Part shown: positions 15,829 to 24,728 of the stretch, piece by piece | How positions within the stretch are numbered: position 1 is the stretch's first letter | How the letters are laid out: each line of letters begins with the position of its first letter | NCBI GenBank assembly: GCA_028278205.1 | Contig: JANQES010000070.1 | Span: 1 to 61,271 of the forward strand | Length of the DNA stretch: 61,271 nucleotides | Direction of reading: 5' to 3' | Origin: Rhodothermales bacterium | Lineage (GTDB): Bacteria; Bacteroidota; Rhodothermia; Rhodothermales; Bin80 | The notes under the pieces: model-generated | Database searches by the model: none | What the model saw: only the letters and a program-made list of their open reading frames with translations | What the model was told of the DNA's origin: nothing | Made by a program: the position numbers and the translations under genes

Positions 15829-18800
15829 TTAGAAGTTGACGTTAATGGCGAAGCTGTAACTCCGCGTGCCGGGCACGCCGAACATGTCGATGATCTGCAC
15901 GTTGCCCGCGCCCAGGACGCTGGCCGCCTCCGGATCGGTGCCGTTATACGGCGTGCTGATCCAGAGATTGCGCCCCGACGCCGTCAGCAATACGTTATCG
16001 ACGAACGAGTTGCGGAGCCATCGCGACGGGAAGCGGTAACTGAGCGCGACGTTGCGCAAACGCACCCACGAGGCATCCTCCACGGCAGGCTCATCCACAA
16101 AACTCACCTTCGATTTATAGTAGGTCTCCGACAGGATGACCTCCTGCGTATTGACCTGCCCGGTAGACTTGACGATGCCCTCGAAGACGTGCGGCGTGCC
16201 GACGTTGTTGATGTCGCTGTCGGTGCCGTACCACCACATCGCCAGGCGAGATTCGTTGAACAACTCGCCGCCCTGCTTGATGTCGAACAAGACATTCAGG
16301 CCCCAGTTTTTGTATTGCAGCGTGTTGTTGATATTCATCCGCCAGTCGGGGTTCGGATCGCCCAGGATTTTGCGATCCGGCGCGATGATGGGGAAGCCAT
16401 CGTCGCCGATGAGCAGGTTGCCCTGGTCGTCGCGTTCGTAATACGATCCACTGACACTGCCGTAGGGCGAGCCGGGCCGCACCACGATACTGGCCCCGAA
16501 CCACGCCGACGTGCCGATGATGATCTCGTTCAAATCGCCCGGTATTTCGAGGACTTCGTTTTTGTTCTTGGTAAAATTGAAATCGACGTCCCACCGCCAG
16601 AAAGCGCTGCGCCGGAGCAGGTTGTTGAACGAAAGCGTGGCTTCGACGCCCTTGTTTTCGATCTTGCCGGCGTTGAGGATATACGAGGTATAGCCCGTGC
16701 TGCCGGGCAGCGATGCCAGCGTCACCTGATCTTTGGTGGTGCGGTTGTAGTAGGTGAAATTGACCCCGATCAGGTTATTCAAAAACGCCAGATCGGTGCC
16801 GGCTTCCCACGTCGTCGAGATCTCCGGTTTGATGGAATTATTCTTGGCCTCGTCCGAGAGCGAAAACGCCGACTGCCCGCCGACGATATCGTTCAGGAAA
16901 TACGTGTCGGCGGTGGCGTAGATCGGCGCGTCGTTGCCCACCTGCGCCACCGACGCTCTGATCTTGCCGAGGCTCAACCAGGACGGCTCCCAGAACTCGG
17001 AAAACACAAATCCCAAACTCGCCGACGGATACAAAAACGAATTATCGTCGGTCGATAACGTAGACGACCAGTCGTTGCGGGCCGAGAGTTCGACGAACAG
17101 ATAATCTTTATACGCCAGATCCAATTGGCCGAAGACGCCGATGATTCTTTTGTTGCGAATGGAATTGGTGATGGCGATGTCTTTGGCGTTGGAGATGTCG
17201 TCGAATCCTCTCAGGTTGAGATGCTCGCCAAAGAGAAACGCCCGGTCGTAATGCCGGTCGAAAATGTTGTTTCCGACCAGAAAACCCATGCTCACGTCGC
17301 CGTTCATGAGGGCGGCATTGCCGGAGAGGATGAGGTCTGAGTTGATGTCGCGGGAATTAATGTAGACGTCGTAAATATCGCCTTCGGCCACAAACGGCGA
17401 GCCTATCGGGCGGACGCGTTTACGCTTCTCGTCGTAATTGTCGATGCCGAGTTGATAGCGCAAATTTAGATTCCACGGCAGCCGGTATTCGAGATTGACG
17501 TTGCCGATCAAACGGTTCAGCGTGCTGTTTTCCGGCTCCTCGTTGATGATCCACGTCGGGGTGGTCTTGGCGTTGGAGGTGATGTAGAAGGTGCTGTTTC
17601 CCTGGCTGTCTTTCCACGGGTCGTTGAGGTCGTAGACCGGGTTGAAGATGGTGCTCAACGCATAGGCCGGACCCCGGTAGCCAATCGGAAACGTCGTCTT
17701 ATCCGAGCCGATGTAGTTGGAACTGGCGCCTACGGTGAGCCGGTCGGTAATCCGGTACTCACCTTTGAGCAGGAACGAGCGTTTGGTGTATCCCTCATTC
17801 TCCAGAATGGTCTGTTGATCGAGATTGGTGAAAGAGGAATACAAACTGCCGCGTTCGTTGCCGCCCGAAAAGCTGATCGTGTTGTTGGTGGTGACGCCCC
17901 GCTGCCAGAATTCGTCGTAATACCCGGCATGATTCGGTATGGGCTGGCCCGAAACGTCCTCGACGACGCCGTCCTGGTTCAGGTCGATGACTGTGCCGGG
18001 GGCGAACACCGGATTGTCGACATAGGCCGGGCCGTAATTCTGGGTCGAGTTGGGGTCGAAGACGCCGCCGGAGCCCTGCGCAAACTTCGTCTGAATGTCG
18101 CGCCCCATGCTTATTTCGGCGATGTCTACGGACGAGTTGATTTTGATGTCGAAGCCCTGACGCCCGCTTTTGGTGTTGATCAGAATGACGCCGTTGTTGG
18201 CGCGGCTGCCGTACATCGCCGTGGCGGCGCCGCCTTTCAACACCGAGACCGAGGATACGTCGTATTGATTTAGATCGACGGCGCGGTTGGCGCCGCGCGT
18301 CACGGAGTACGCCCGCCAATCGTACGGTGTGGCATCGCCTTCGGGATTGCTCGGATCGATGGCGTTGCTGACCGGCACGCCGTCTACCACGAACAGCGGC
18401 TGGTTATTGCCGCTGATGCTGGAATAGCCCCGGATGACGATGTTGGCGCCGGCGCCGCCGCCGCCGCCGGTGGGTGTGATGTCGAGGCCGGCCACCTTGC
18501 CGTTTAAGGCGCTGAGTAAGTTAGGCTCGCTGGCATTTTCAATGGCCTCGCCGTCGAGGCTCTGGGCGGAGTAGCCGAGGCGTATCTTTTCCTTGTTTCT
18601 GCCGAAGGCCGTCACGATCAACTCATCGATCGTCGTCAAATCCTCCATCAGTTGCACGTCGATGACAGCCAGGGTGCTCACGGCCCGGTATTCGGTTTGC
18701 ATGCCCACGAAGGAAAACACCAGCGTATCGCCGCGTGAAGCGCTCAGCGTGTAGAAGCCCTCGTCGTTGGTTATCGTCCCCATTTGCGTGCCTTGCACCA

Positions 18801-18924
18801 GGATGTTGACCCCCAGTAATCGCTCGCCTGTTTGATCGGTAACCGTCCCTGAGATTTGCACTGTTTGGGCCAGCGTCATCGGCGCCAAAAACAGCGATAG
18901 AACGACGTAGATGCCTCTTTTCAT
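15829..18924 (-). CDS. SusC/RagA-family TonB-linked outer membrane transporter
   Basis: Outer membrane active transporter of 1031 residues. Signal peptide ending in LAQ, then a carboxypeptidase-regulatory-like domain (about residues 22-100, ISGTVTDQTGERLLGVNILV), a TonB-box-like stretch, a plug (about 120-250, with GKVAGLDITPTGG, NIVIRGYSSISGNNQPLFVVDGVP and SVSVLKGGAATAMYGSRANNGVILI) and a large barrel ending SYSFAINVNF. The plug blocks are diagnostic of the SusC family. First gene of the uptake operon. The 155-bp upstream region (18925-19079) has no repeat and no recognisable riboswitch. Confidence 0.96.
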   Translation of the reverse strand: MKRGIYVVLSLFLAPMTLAQTVQISGTVTDQTGERLLGVNILVQGTQMGTITNDEGFYTLSASRGDTLVFSFVGMQTEYRAVSTLAVIDVQLMEDLTTIDELIVTAFGRNKEKIRLGYSAQSLDGEAIENASEPNLLSALNGKVAGLDITPTGGGGGAGANIVIRGYSSISGNNQPLFVVDGVPVSNAIDPSNPEGDATPYDWRAYSVTRGANRAVDLNQYDVSSVSVLKGGAATAMYGSRANNGVILINTKSGRQGFDIKINSSVDIAEISMGRDIQTKFAQGSGGVFDPNSTQNYGPAYVDNPVFAPGTVIDLNQDGVVEDVSGQPIPNHAGYYDEFWQRGVTTNNTISFSGGNERGSLYSSFTNLDQQTILENEGYTKRSFLLKGEYRITDRLTVGASSNYIGSDKTTFPIGYRGPAYALSTIFNPVYDLNDPWKDSQGNSTFYITSNAKTTPTWIINEEPENSTLNRLIGNVNLEYRLPWNLNLRYQLGIDNYDEKRKRVRPIGSPFVAEGDIYDVYINSRDINSDLILSGNAALMNGDVSMGFLVGNNIFDRHYDRAFLFGEHLNLRGFDDISNAKDIAITNSIRNKRIIGVFGQLDLAYKDYLFVELSARNDWSSTLSTDDNSFLYPSASLGFVFSEFWEPSWLSLGKIRASVAQVGNDAPIYATADTYFLNDIVGGQSAFSLSDEAKNNSIKPEISTTWEAGTDLAFLNNLIGVNFTYYNRTTKDQVTLASLPGSTGYTSYILNAGKIENKGVEATLSFNNLLRRSAFWRWDVDFNFTKNKNEVLEIPGDLNEIIIGTSAWFGASIVVRPGSPYGSVSGSYYERDDQGNLLIGDDGFPIIAPDRKILGDPNPDWRMNINNTLQYKNWGLNVLFDIKQGGELFNESRLAMWWYGTDSDINNVGTPHVFEGIVKSTGQVNTQEVILSETYYKSKVSFVDEPAVEDASWVRLRNVALSYRFPSRWLRNSFVDNVLLTASGRNLWISTPYNGTDPEAASVLGAGNVQIIDMFGVPGTRSYSFAINVNF

Positions 18925-19079
18925 ACCTGACCTCCCGGAAAGATATGTTCTTGGAAAAGCCTGGATTTAACCAATATAAAAGGCTTGTCTTGGGAAGCAA
19001 GAAGAGGATAGAGTTTACCCTGAAAAAAGAAGACATTCATGTGTCTTTAATGCAGAAGATATAGTAGTTGGCTTGCTTG

Positions 19080-19409
19080 TCAGGGGCCGATTTGTACGAT
19101 GTCTCCAGGGCTGATGCCGTGCAATGCTGCGTTCACCTGGGACATCAGCGGGGCAAGGTCAGCAAGTTGATTAGTCGGGGCCACTAGTAAAATGTATCCC
19201 AGGTCATAGCGCGTCAAATTCTGCTGGTGGCGCATCCCTCGATCCATCGTCACCAGCACATCAAATTCGGTCTCTGCTCTCTGTAATAGATCACCATTTC
19301 TCACTCCGCTCCATCCGCGTTCCGGCACCGTCCATACCTCATGCCCTGCCGCAAAACGCCCTTTCGGCTTGCGTGGGATGTTCTCATCAAGCAGCACGCG
19401 CATCGTCAA
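19080..19409 (-). CDS. DUF5615 PIN-like toxin-type protein
   Basis: About 109 residues with the PIN-like signature MRVLLDENIPRK at the start and VTMDRGMRHQQN in the middle, the pattern of DUF5615/Mut7-C-like nucleases. The acidic residues DE (near 8) and MD (near 55) would form the metal site. The gene overlaps the end of the upstream DUF433 gene by 23 bases (17 if the second Met is the start), which implies translational coupling. It is the usual toxin partner of DUF433 antitoxins; RNase activity is inferred from the fold. Confidence 0.82.
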   Translation of the reverse strand: MTMRVLLDENIPRKPKGRFAAGHEVWTVPERGWSGVRNGDLLQRAETEFDVLVTMDRGMRHQQNLTRYDLGYILLVAPTNQLADLAPLMSQVNAALHGISPGDIVQIGP

Positions 19410-19617
19410 GCTCCGAAAGAAGTGTCTCTTCGAGCCGTTCTAGCAGCGCAACGGCCTGTTCTCGCTTGACGCTCGGGAAGTCGTCCAGAAACTCATCCAA
19501 TGGTATCCCGGCCTTGAGATGGGCGATCAGCGAATCGACCGGTACGCGCGTGCCCGTGAAGACAGGGATGCCTCCGAGGATCTCTTTGTCTTGTGTGATG
19601 ATATCCTTGAGTTGCAT
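19387..19617 (-). CDS. DUF433 antitoxin
   Basis: 76 residues of the DUF433 (VapB-like, helix-turn-helix) family: DIITQDKEILGGIPVFTGTRVPVDSLIAHLKAGIPLDEFLDDFPSV is the standard family sequence pattern. It probably binds its own promoter and neutralises the overlapping PIN-like protein. It lies between the uptake operon and the NAD(P)-binding gene, with no repeats on either side. Confidence 0.88.
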   Translation of the reverse strand: MQLKDIITQDKEILGGIPVFTGTRVPVDSLIAHLKAGIPLDEFLDDFPSVKREQAVALLERLEETLLSELDDARAA

Positions 19618-19701
19618 GGTCGCTTCTCTTTGGTCTAATGAAGAAACGCATGAGGGATCCCTATTGATTCAATGGCACGAGCCTGCTGCGTTCATGGTGT
19701 A

Positions 19702-20583
19702 TCACTTCTTTTCAGAAAGAACGCGGCGCAGGTAGTCTTCGGCGGCCTCCGGCGGTGTGCCGGTCAGGCGTTCGACGTGGTCGGTGACGGTCTCGAATTC
19801 GTGGTTATCGACGGCGCGGTAGAGCGAGATGAGGATGTCGATCAGGTATTCCGGCACGTACTCGTTGCCCTGGCGGCACACCTCGGCATAGGCGTCTTCG
19901 GTGACGCTGTCGAAGCGAACCCGGTGGCCGGATGCGCGGGTGACGGCGGCAGCCAGGTCCGGCATCGAGAGGGCTTCGGGGCCGGTCAGTTCGTAGATCT
20001 GCCCGGCGTGTTCGCTGTTGAGGCAGGCCGCTGCCGTGGCGCGCGCCAGGTCGTCCCGGCAAATATAGGCGGTGCGTCCTTGCTTGACGGGATACGGCAA
20101 CTGCCCCATCTCGACCAACTCCGGCGTCCAACCGGCAATCGGATCGAGGTACATGCCGTTGCGCAGGATCGTCCAGTCCAGGCCGCTGAGCCGGAGCCTG
20201 GATTCGGCGTAGAGCAAAAAAGGCGTCACCAGGAACCGGGACGCCGGGAACGCCGCCGTCGAAAGGCTGGAAAAGACGACGCGTTGGACTCCGGCTTCGC
20301 GGGCTGCTTCGAGGGCGTCGTGATGTTGCAAGATGCGCGGTTCTACCGGCGCAGTGCTGGGGATGAGCGCCAGCACGTCGGTGCCTGCGAACGCCGCCCG
20401 CATCGTGTCGCGATCTTCATAATCGGCGCGGCGCACCGTCACACCGCGCGCGGCCAGATCGTCTGCTTTGGTCGGGGTGCGGGCGCTGGCAATCACCTCG
20501 CCGGGGGCTGCGCCTTGATCGAGCAGGGCCTCTACGACCTTGCGTCCGAGTTGGCCGGTGGCGGCCATCACATTGATTTTCAT
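19702..20583 (-). CDS. NmrA/QorB-like NAD(P)-binding protein
   Basis: 293-residue atypical short-chain dehydrogenase of the NmrA/QorB type. The N-terminal MAATGQLGRKVVEALL is the glycine-rich NAD(P)-binding motif (xxTGxxGxxV), followed by RRADYEDRDTM and VVFSSLSTAAFP. The catalytic YxxxK is not obvious, as in NmrA-like sensors, so it may be a quinone reductase or a redox sensor. Its ATG shares one base with the TGA of the upstream alpha/beta hydrolase gene (TGATG at 20581-20585), so translation is coupled. Confidence 0.85.
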   Translation of the reverse strand: MKINVMAATGQLGRKVVEALLDQGAAPGEVIASARTPTKADDLAARGVTVRRADYEDRDTMRAAFAGTDVLALIPSTAPVEPRILQHHDALEAAREAGVQRVVFSSLSTAAFPASRFLVTPFLLYAESRLRLSGLDWTILRNGMYLDPIAGWTPELVEMGQLPYPVKQGRTAYICRDDLARATAAACLNSEHAGQIYELTGPEALSMPDLAAAVTRASGHRVRFDSVTEDAYAEVCRQGNEYVPEYLIDILISLYRAVDNHEFETVTDHVERLTGTPPEAAEDYLRRVLSEKK

Positions 20584-22634
20584 CAGGATCCGTCTGCCGG
20601 GTAATGGCGCTCAAGAAAAGCGGCGAGCGCGGCGTTGACCTCCGTGGGTTTTTCCACCGGACTCATATGGCCGGAGTCCTGTATCTCCTTGAACTCGGCC
20701 CCCAATTCCTTCGTGAGGTTCTGAGCCTCCTGCGCAGAGATCGCCAGGTCCCTGGATCCGCGCAGGACGAGGCTGGGAACGCCGAGATCCGATAGCTTGC
20801 CTCGGAGATCGAGCCGGGTTATCAAGGACAACTGGGCCGTAGAGAGGCCCAGGAGCGAGTTCGTGAGGAATTGCTTTCTCCAGGCGGTGATCACCTTGGG
20901 ATGGCTTTTCTGAAATCCCTTGCTCCAGAACAGGTCTCGGAATCTGGGAGCCAACAGCGCGAGTATTTTCTCAGACCGCGTATCCTGCTGGCTTGCATCC
21001 AGCAGATTGTCCTGGATCCTGTCACGGCTAAAAGGATTCGACGGATTGACGCCGGGGGCGGGTACGTCGGCACAGATCAGGGCCGAAAAGCGATCCGGAA
21101 ACTCATGCGCATAGCGCAGAATAACACTTCCGCCCAGGGAATGCCCGCACAGCACCGGCTTTTCGATTCCCAATTCGTCCAGGAAGTCGCGCAGATCCCT
21201 CGCCAGCCTGTCCAGGTCGTAGGGCAGGCTCCCGCCCTCGGTTTGGCCCATGCCGCGCAAGTCATAGGCGATGGTCCGATATTGGTCGGAGAAGTGGTCA
21301 AGTTGTGCTTGCCAGTAGCTGTGGTCGAGGCTCCACCCATGCACGAAGATGATCGGCCTGCCCTCTCCCTGCTCCACGCGTTCGGACTTTACCGAGGTGA
21401 GCCCAATGGAGGTATGGGGCACCGGGAGGGTCGCATAGTCGACCTGTTCGGGCTTAGGGCTCACCAGCACCGTGGCGCTCAGGAAGCCCGTGTGGAAGGC
21501 CAGCCCGCCCGGCGCAAAGCGGATATCCGCAGGTAGGTCTGTGCGGGGAATGGTGTCATCAAACTTGAACAACTCGGCGGGCGGCGTGTCTTTGACCTTG
21601 CGCCTGAACTTCCTGTTGAAAACGCGAAGCGCGTCGTCGAACATTTGCTGAAACACCCAGATGGGCACACTCAGCAGGTTGAGCCTGAAATCGACGTCCA
21701 CCTTCTCGACACTCTTGATATCGAAAACAGCCTTGCGCCCATTGTCTCTGGTTTCCAGCGCAGCCCCGATGGCGACACGGACTCTGCGAATGCCCAGAGG
21801 GATCCACGTAAACCCCACAAATCCCGCCCCGCCCCTGAGCTTCCTGAAGCGTACCTTGGCTCTGACGGTCGATACCTTGCCCTTGAGCCGGATGCGGATC
21901 TTTTTGACCTGAATGCGTCCTCTGAGCCGGGCGATAAAGAAATAAAACACCCGCCACCTCCTGTTGATGCGCTGCCTGAGGCCGTCGAACAGCAGGGCCA
22001 GTGCGCTGTTGAGGGCGTACTCCGGCACGATGGCTTCCAGCGTGCCGACCCCCCTGCTCATGGCATTGAGTTGGTGGCCGGCATGCGGCGTCACCCGGTG
22101 ATGGGGGCTTTGGGAGGGGCCAAAGCTGGCAATCAGGCAGAGAACGGGCTTGTCTTTCCCCACATCACAGACCTCCGCGCTGAGCAGGCGGGCGTCCAGA
22201 TCGAGGCCAAAGATATTGTGGAATGACGGCAGTCTGAGGCCGTCGAACATCGCCGCGACATGCTCCAAGACCATGCCGAGCGTACCGTTGAGCAGCGCGT
22301 TGAACATCCGGCTGCCCGTGTCCGAACGCACCAGGAGGTTATGAACGCCCAGGACACCCTCGCGAACGTGAATACACCCGAACACGGTTACGCGAAAGAA
22401 CATCGTGGTATCTTTGAAGGTCAGCTTCGCCGTCACGGTTACGGACATGTTGTGCGGGCCGCCGTCTGCCAGGAACGCCACCTGGGGCGGGGCCGTCACC
22501 TCGAACTCGCCCATTCTGTTGGGCCACCTAAAGAAATCGGGATACTCCTGGAATATGATATCTCCGATCACGTTGAACAGCTCGGCGTCCGCATAGAGGG
22601 TCAAGGCCGGTAGCGAAGGGTTCTTCATCTCCAA
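20583..22634 (-). CDS. Alpha/beta hydrolase with a ~430-residue unknown N-terminal region
   Basis: 683-residue fusion. Residues about 430-683 are an alpha/beta hydrolase: IIFVHGWSLDHSYW (oxyanion HGW), AYDLRGMGQTEGG, nucleophile elbow CGHSLGGS, acid in RGSRDLAIS and catalytic histidine in DSGHMSPVEKP. The first 430 residues are beta-rich with repeated strand patterns and a basic stretch (RRWRVF...KKIRIRLKGK) and match no family I recognise; a lipid-binding tubular fold is only a guess. No signal peptide. Downstream it is coupled to the NmrA-like gene, and upstream lies an MpaB-type oxygenase, suggesting a small pathway acting on a hydrophobic or polymeric substrate. Confidence 0.75.
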   Translation of the reverse strand: MEMKNPSLPALTLYADAELFNVIGDIIFQEYPDFFRWPNRMGEFEVTAPPQVAFLADGGPHNMSVTVTAKLTFKDTTMFFRVTVFGCIHVREGVLGVHNLLVRSDTGSRMFNALLNGTLGMVLEHVAAMFDGLRLPSFHNIFGLDLDARLLSAEVCDVGKDKPVLCLIASFGPSQSPHHRVTPHAGHQLNAMSRGVGTLEAIVPEYALNSALALLFDGLRQRINRRWRVFYFFIARLRGRIQVKKIRIRLKGKVSTVRAKVRFRKLRGGAGFVGFTWIPLGIRRVRVAIGAALETRDNGRKAVFDIKSVEKVDVDFRLNLLSVPIWVFQQMFDDALRVFNRKFRRKVKDTPPAELFKFDDTIPRTDLPADIRFAPGGLAFHTGFLSATVLVSPKPEQVDYATLPVPHTSIGLTSVKSERVEQGEGRPIIFVHGWSLDHSYWQAQLDHFSDQYRTIAYDLRGMGQTEGGSLPYDLDRLARDLRDFLDELGIEKPVLCGHSLGGSVILRYAHEFPDRFSALICADVPAPGVNPSNPFSRDRIQDNLLDASQQDTRSEKILALLAPRFRDLFWSKGFQKSHPKVITAWRKQFLTNSLLGLSTAQLSLITRLDLRGKLSDLGVPSLVLRGSRDLAISAQEAQNLTKELGAEFKEIQDSGHMSPVEKPTEVNAALAAFLERHYPADGS

Positions 22635-22670
22635 CCTCCTTGTCGTTAGGGCTGTCGGGTTAGTACGAGC

Positions 22671-22828
22671 GCCTCAGAAACTGTTTGGTAAGTAGGCCGG
22701 CAGGCGAGCACGAGAGCTTTTCGCTCCAGCGACGAACGACTTTTGAGGTTCGTAGCAGCGCTACGGACCGAAAAAGCGGGCGTCGCTGGAGCGAAACCCC
22801 GGAATACTTACCAAACAGTTTCTCAGGC
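22671..22828. repeat. MITE-like element with 24-bp terminal inverted repeats
   Basis: The ends at 22671-22694 and 22805-22828 pair over 24 bases with one mismatch (GTTTGGTAAGTA core). Inside lie a second inverted repeat (TTTCGCTCCAGCGACG near 22719, its complement near 22781-22797) and an apical CGTAGC/GCTACG hairpin, so all 158 bp fold into one cruciform. It occupies most of the gap between the MpaB-like and hydrolase genes. The right end supplies the stop codon of the MpaB-like gene. Confidence 0.8.
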
Positions 22829-23965
22829 TGTGTGGGACGAGAACAGCATCTGCTCCGGAATCTCAAACGCTTTCCTTTCTCCGTGACGATCCTTTGTGTC
22901 GCGGATTCCGCGGATCAGGGCGAAGAGGGCGTCGCCGGTCAGGAAGTCTTCCAGGTGCGGGAACAACGCACTCAATTGCGTCGCGCTCGTGAGTGCCTGC
23001 TTCCCATCGCCGGAGGCAGCCGGAGGAACCTTGAGTAGTTCCACAAAGTCGGGGTCCATTAAGTAGCGCATCATGGCCGCCGGAAAGTCTTTCAGTTTCT
23101 CCGGCAGAACGAATTTTATCGCGTTGAGCAACTGGTTGAGGAGGCCGGCCCCTCCTTCCGGCTTGTCTTTGAACTGGCGTTTTCCCATGTGTGCAAGCAA
23201 CTGGCGACCATCGTCCAGAGACGTCGGGATCGTTCGCTCGTCCTGGCCGAGCAGAAAACCGATGACCCGCCACAGCATCAAAGAGTCCTCTTTCTCCTGC
23301 GCAGACGTCGGCACGTCGAGTATCTCCAGACCGTCGATGGTGAACAGGCTCAGCGCAACGATGCCAAGGGCCACGTCTTCCTGGTTGATAGGAGCCCCCC
23401 ACGCAGGATCCCAGGGCGTACCTTTCAACGCAGGGTTCTCGATGACCTCTCGGCGTATGGCACAATGGTGGGCGCGCAGCTTCTGCAGGCTCACCACCCC
23501 CGGCGCCTTTTGCGGCGTAACATTGAGCCCGCCCCCAGCCATGATGCGGAACAACAAGTGGATCGTTTCGATGACCAGGCGCGGGACCGATCCGAGGGCG
23601 AAGGAGTCTGCGCGGACGAACACCTGGGCGGCGTTGGCAGCGGCCAGGAACTGGGGGACGGCCTTCATGATCAGGCAGAGGATGCCGAAGGCGCCCCAGA
23701 CGCGGAACCGGTCCTGAGCGCGGTCGATGGCCTCCAGATCCACCCAGTCCGGATACGTGACGGGCGTCTCCTCGATGAAGACGCGGATATCATCAGGAAT
23801 CCCTTCGGGGTAAGGCGCGTTGTGGGACTGGAGGTAGCGGTTCAGCGCCTTGAGTTGCGCCGGCGTGGCTACTCGAACCACCTCGTCGTAGAGAGGCTGG
23901 ATCTGGGGGTCTGTCACCTCGCGCAGGCTGTCGAGGAATGCGTCGGATAGACGGGATAAAGACAT
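22823..23965 (-). CDS. Oxygenase of the MpaB/DUF2236 family (rubber-oxygenase-like)
   Basis: 380-residue protein with the DUF2236/MpaB pattern: LQKLRAHHCAIRREV (heme- or substrate-region histidines) and INQEDVALGIVALSLFTIDGLEILDVP followed by LMLWRVIGFLLG, the family core. Family members include latex-clearing protein Lcp and MpaB oxygenases, which use a b-type heme. No signal peptide is seen, unlike secreted Lcp. The TGA stop lies in the terminal repeat of the adjacent MITE-like element, so the natural C-terminus may have been altered. Neighbour of the alpha/beta hydrolase fusion on the same strand. Confidence 0.75.
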   Translation of the reverse strand: MSLSRLSDAFLDSLREVTDPQIQPLYDEVVRVATPAQLKALNRYLQSHNAPYPEGIPDDIRVFIEETPVTYPDWVDLEAIDRAQDRFRVWGAFGILCLIMKAVPQFLAAANAAQVFVRADSFALGSVPRLVIETIHLLFRIMAGGGLNVTPQKAPGVVSLQKLRAHHCAIRREVIENPALKGTPWDPAWGAPINQEDVALGIVALSLFTIDGLEILDVPTSAQEKEDSLMLWRVIGFLLGQDERTIPTSLDDGRQLLAHMGKRQFKDKPEGGAGLLNQLLNAIKFVLPEKLKDFPAAMMRYLMDPDFVELLKVPPAASGDGKQALTSATQLSALFPHLEDFLTGDALFALIRGIRDTKDRHGERKAFEIPEQMLFSSHTA

Positions 23966-24133
23966 CGGGAATCGCTCCTTGCTGTTGCTGGATTGTTTGC
24001 CCTGCTCCAGGGTACCCTGGAACTGCCTCTCATTGTACCCCCACGCTGACCGTTCCCATAAGGGTAGGGATATCAGGCGTTTTTGTCAACAGCAGACAGC
24101 ATATCGATGCGACACCGCGACGCCGAATCGGTC

Positions 24134-24538
24134 TTACTCAACCGCGTAGCGTTCCTTCAATTCGTTCGTCCGCGTTTCGGTTTTGCTGATGAGGCAGCCG
24201 AGCCGGGCGGCAGCGGCGCCGCTGCCTTGCCACCATTCGAGTTGCAGCAAGTCGCAGTCTTTTTCTTTGAAGGTGATCCAGTGGCGTTGTGCTTCAAGAA
24301 GCAGTTGCTTCCAATCCCGGCGCGTCCGGGCCGGCATGTGGTCGTTCTCGTCGATGTGGGCCATCGCTGCTTTGTAGACCCGGTTGAGTTCGGCGTCAGC
24401 CTTTTCGAAGACTTCGCGCAGGCATTCATTGATCTCGACGGTCGATTCGGCGTCTGCGCAGGGGTCGTTTTGATCTTGCGCCCGGGCAGCAGCCGGCAGC
24501 ATCAAGACGAGGATCAACGGAAAGAGAGCTTTTTTCAT
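24134..24538 (-). CDS. LprI-like (DUF1311) secreted protein
   Basis: Small exported protein of about 134 residues. The signal peptide MKKALFPLILVLMLPAAARA is cleaved before QDQNDPCAD. The mature part has the LprI/DUF1311 pattern: paired cysteines, ECLREVFEKADAELNRVY, then RRDWKQLLLEAQRHWITFKEKDCDL and a late GCLISKTETRTNEL. The named mycobacterial member inhibits lysozyme, but most homologues are uncharacterised. The start is 24538; the longer upstream frame lacks a signal peptide and runs into a REP-like repeat. Confidence 0.85.
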   Translation of the reverse strand: MKKALFPLILVLMLPAAARAQDQNDPCADAESTVEINECLREVFEKADAELNRVYKAAMAHIDENDHMPARTRRDWKQLLLEAQRHWITFKEKDCDLLQLEWWQGSGAAAARLGCLISKTETRTNELKERYAVE

Positions 24539-24588
24539 GGATGATCGTGACTTGAGGATTTGCATAGCCTGTCTCGCCGTCGTCGCTC

Positions 24589-24668
24589 CAGGACGCCTTC
24601 GGTGCTCTGAGATAGGCCCAACGGGCCTCCATACCACAGCCCGGTGATCATTCGCCGGGCGGGGCCGG
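24589..24668. repeat. CCCGGTGAT/GCCGGGCGGG repeat, partial copy
   Basis: Contains AGGACGCCTTCGG, TAGGCCCAACGGGCCT and AGCCCGGTGATCATTCGCCGGGCGGG in the same order as the fuller copies at 52991-53096 and 60144-60253, but lacks the 5-prime arm. It lies in the 190-bp gap between the membrane-protein and LprI-like genes. Confidence 0.7.
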
Positions 24669-24728
24669 GATACAGCATCACCCGATTAACAGTCAAAAGG
24701 GCAACAGATCACACGGATCAGGGATGTG

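Noticed and set aside
18925..19079. Cobalamin riboswitch or Fur box before the SusC operon
   Set aside because: No B12-box or 19-bp Fur-like inverted repeat could be recognised, so the ligand stays undecided.
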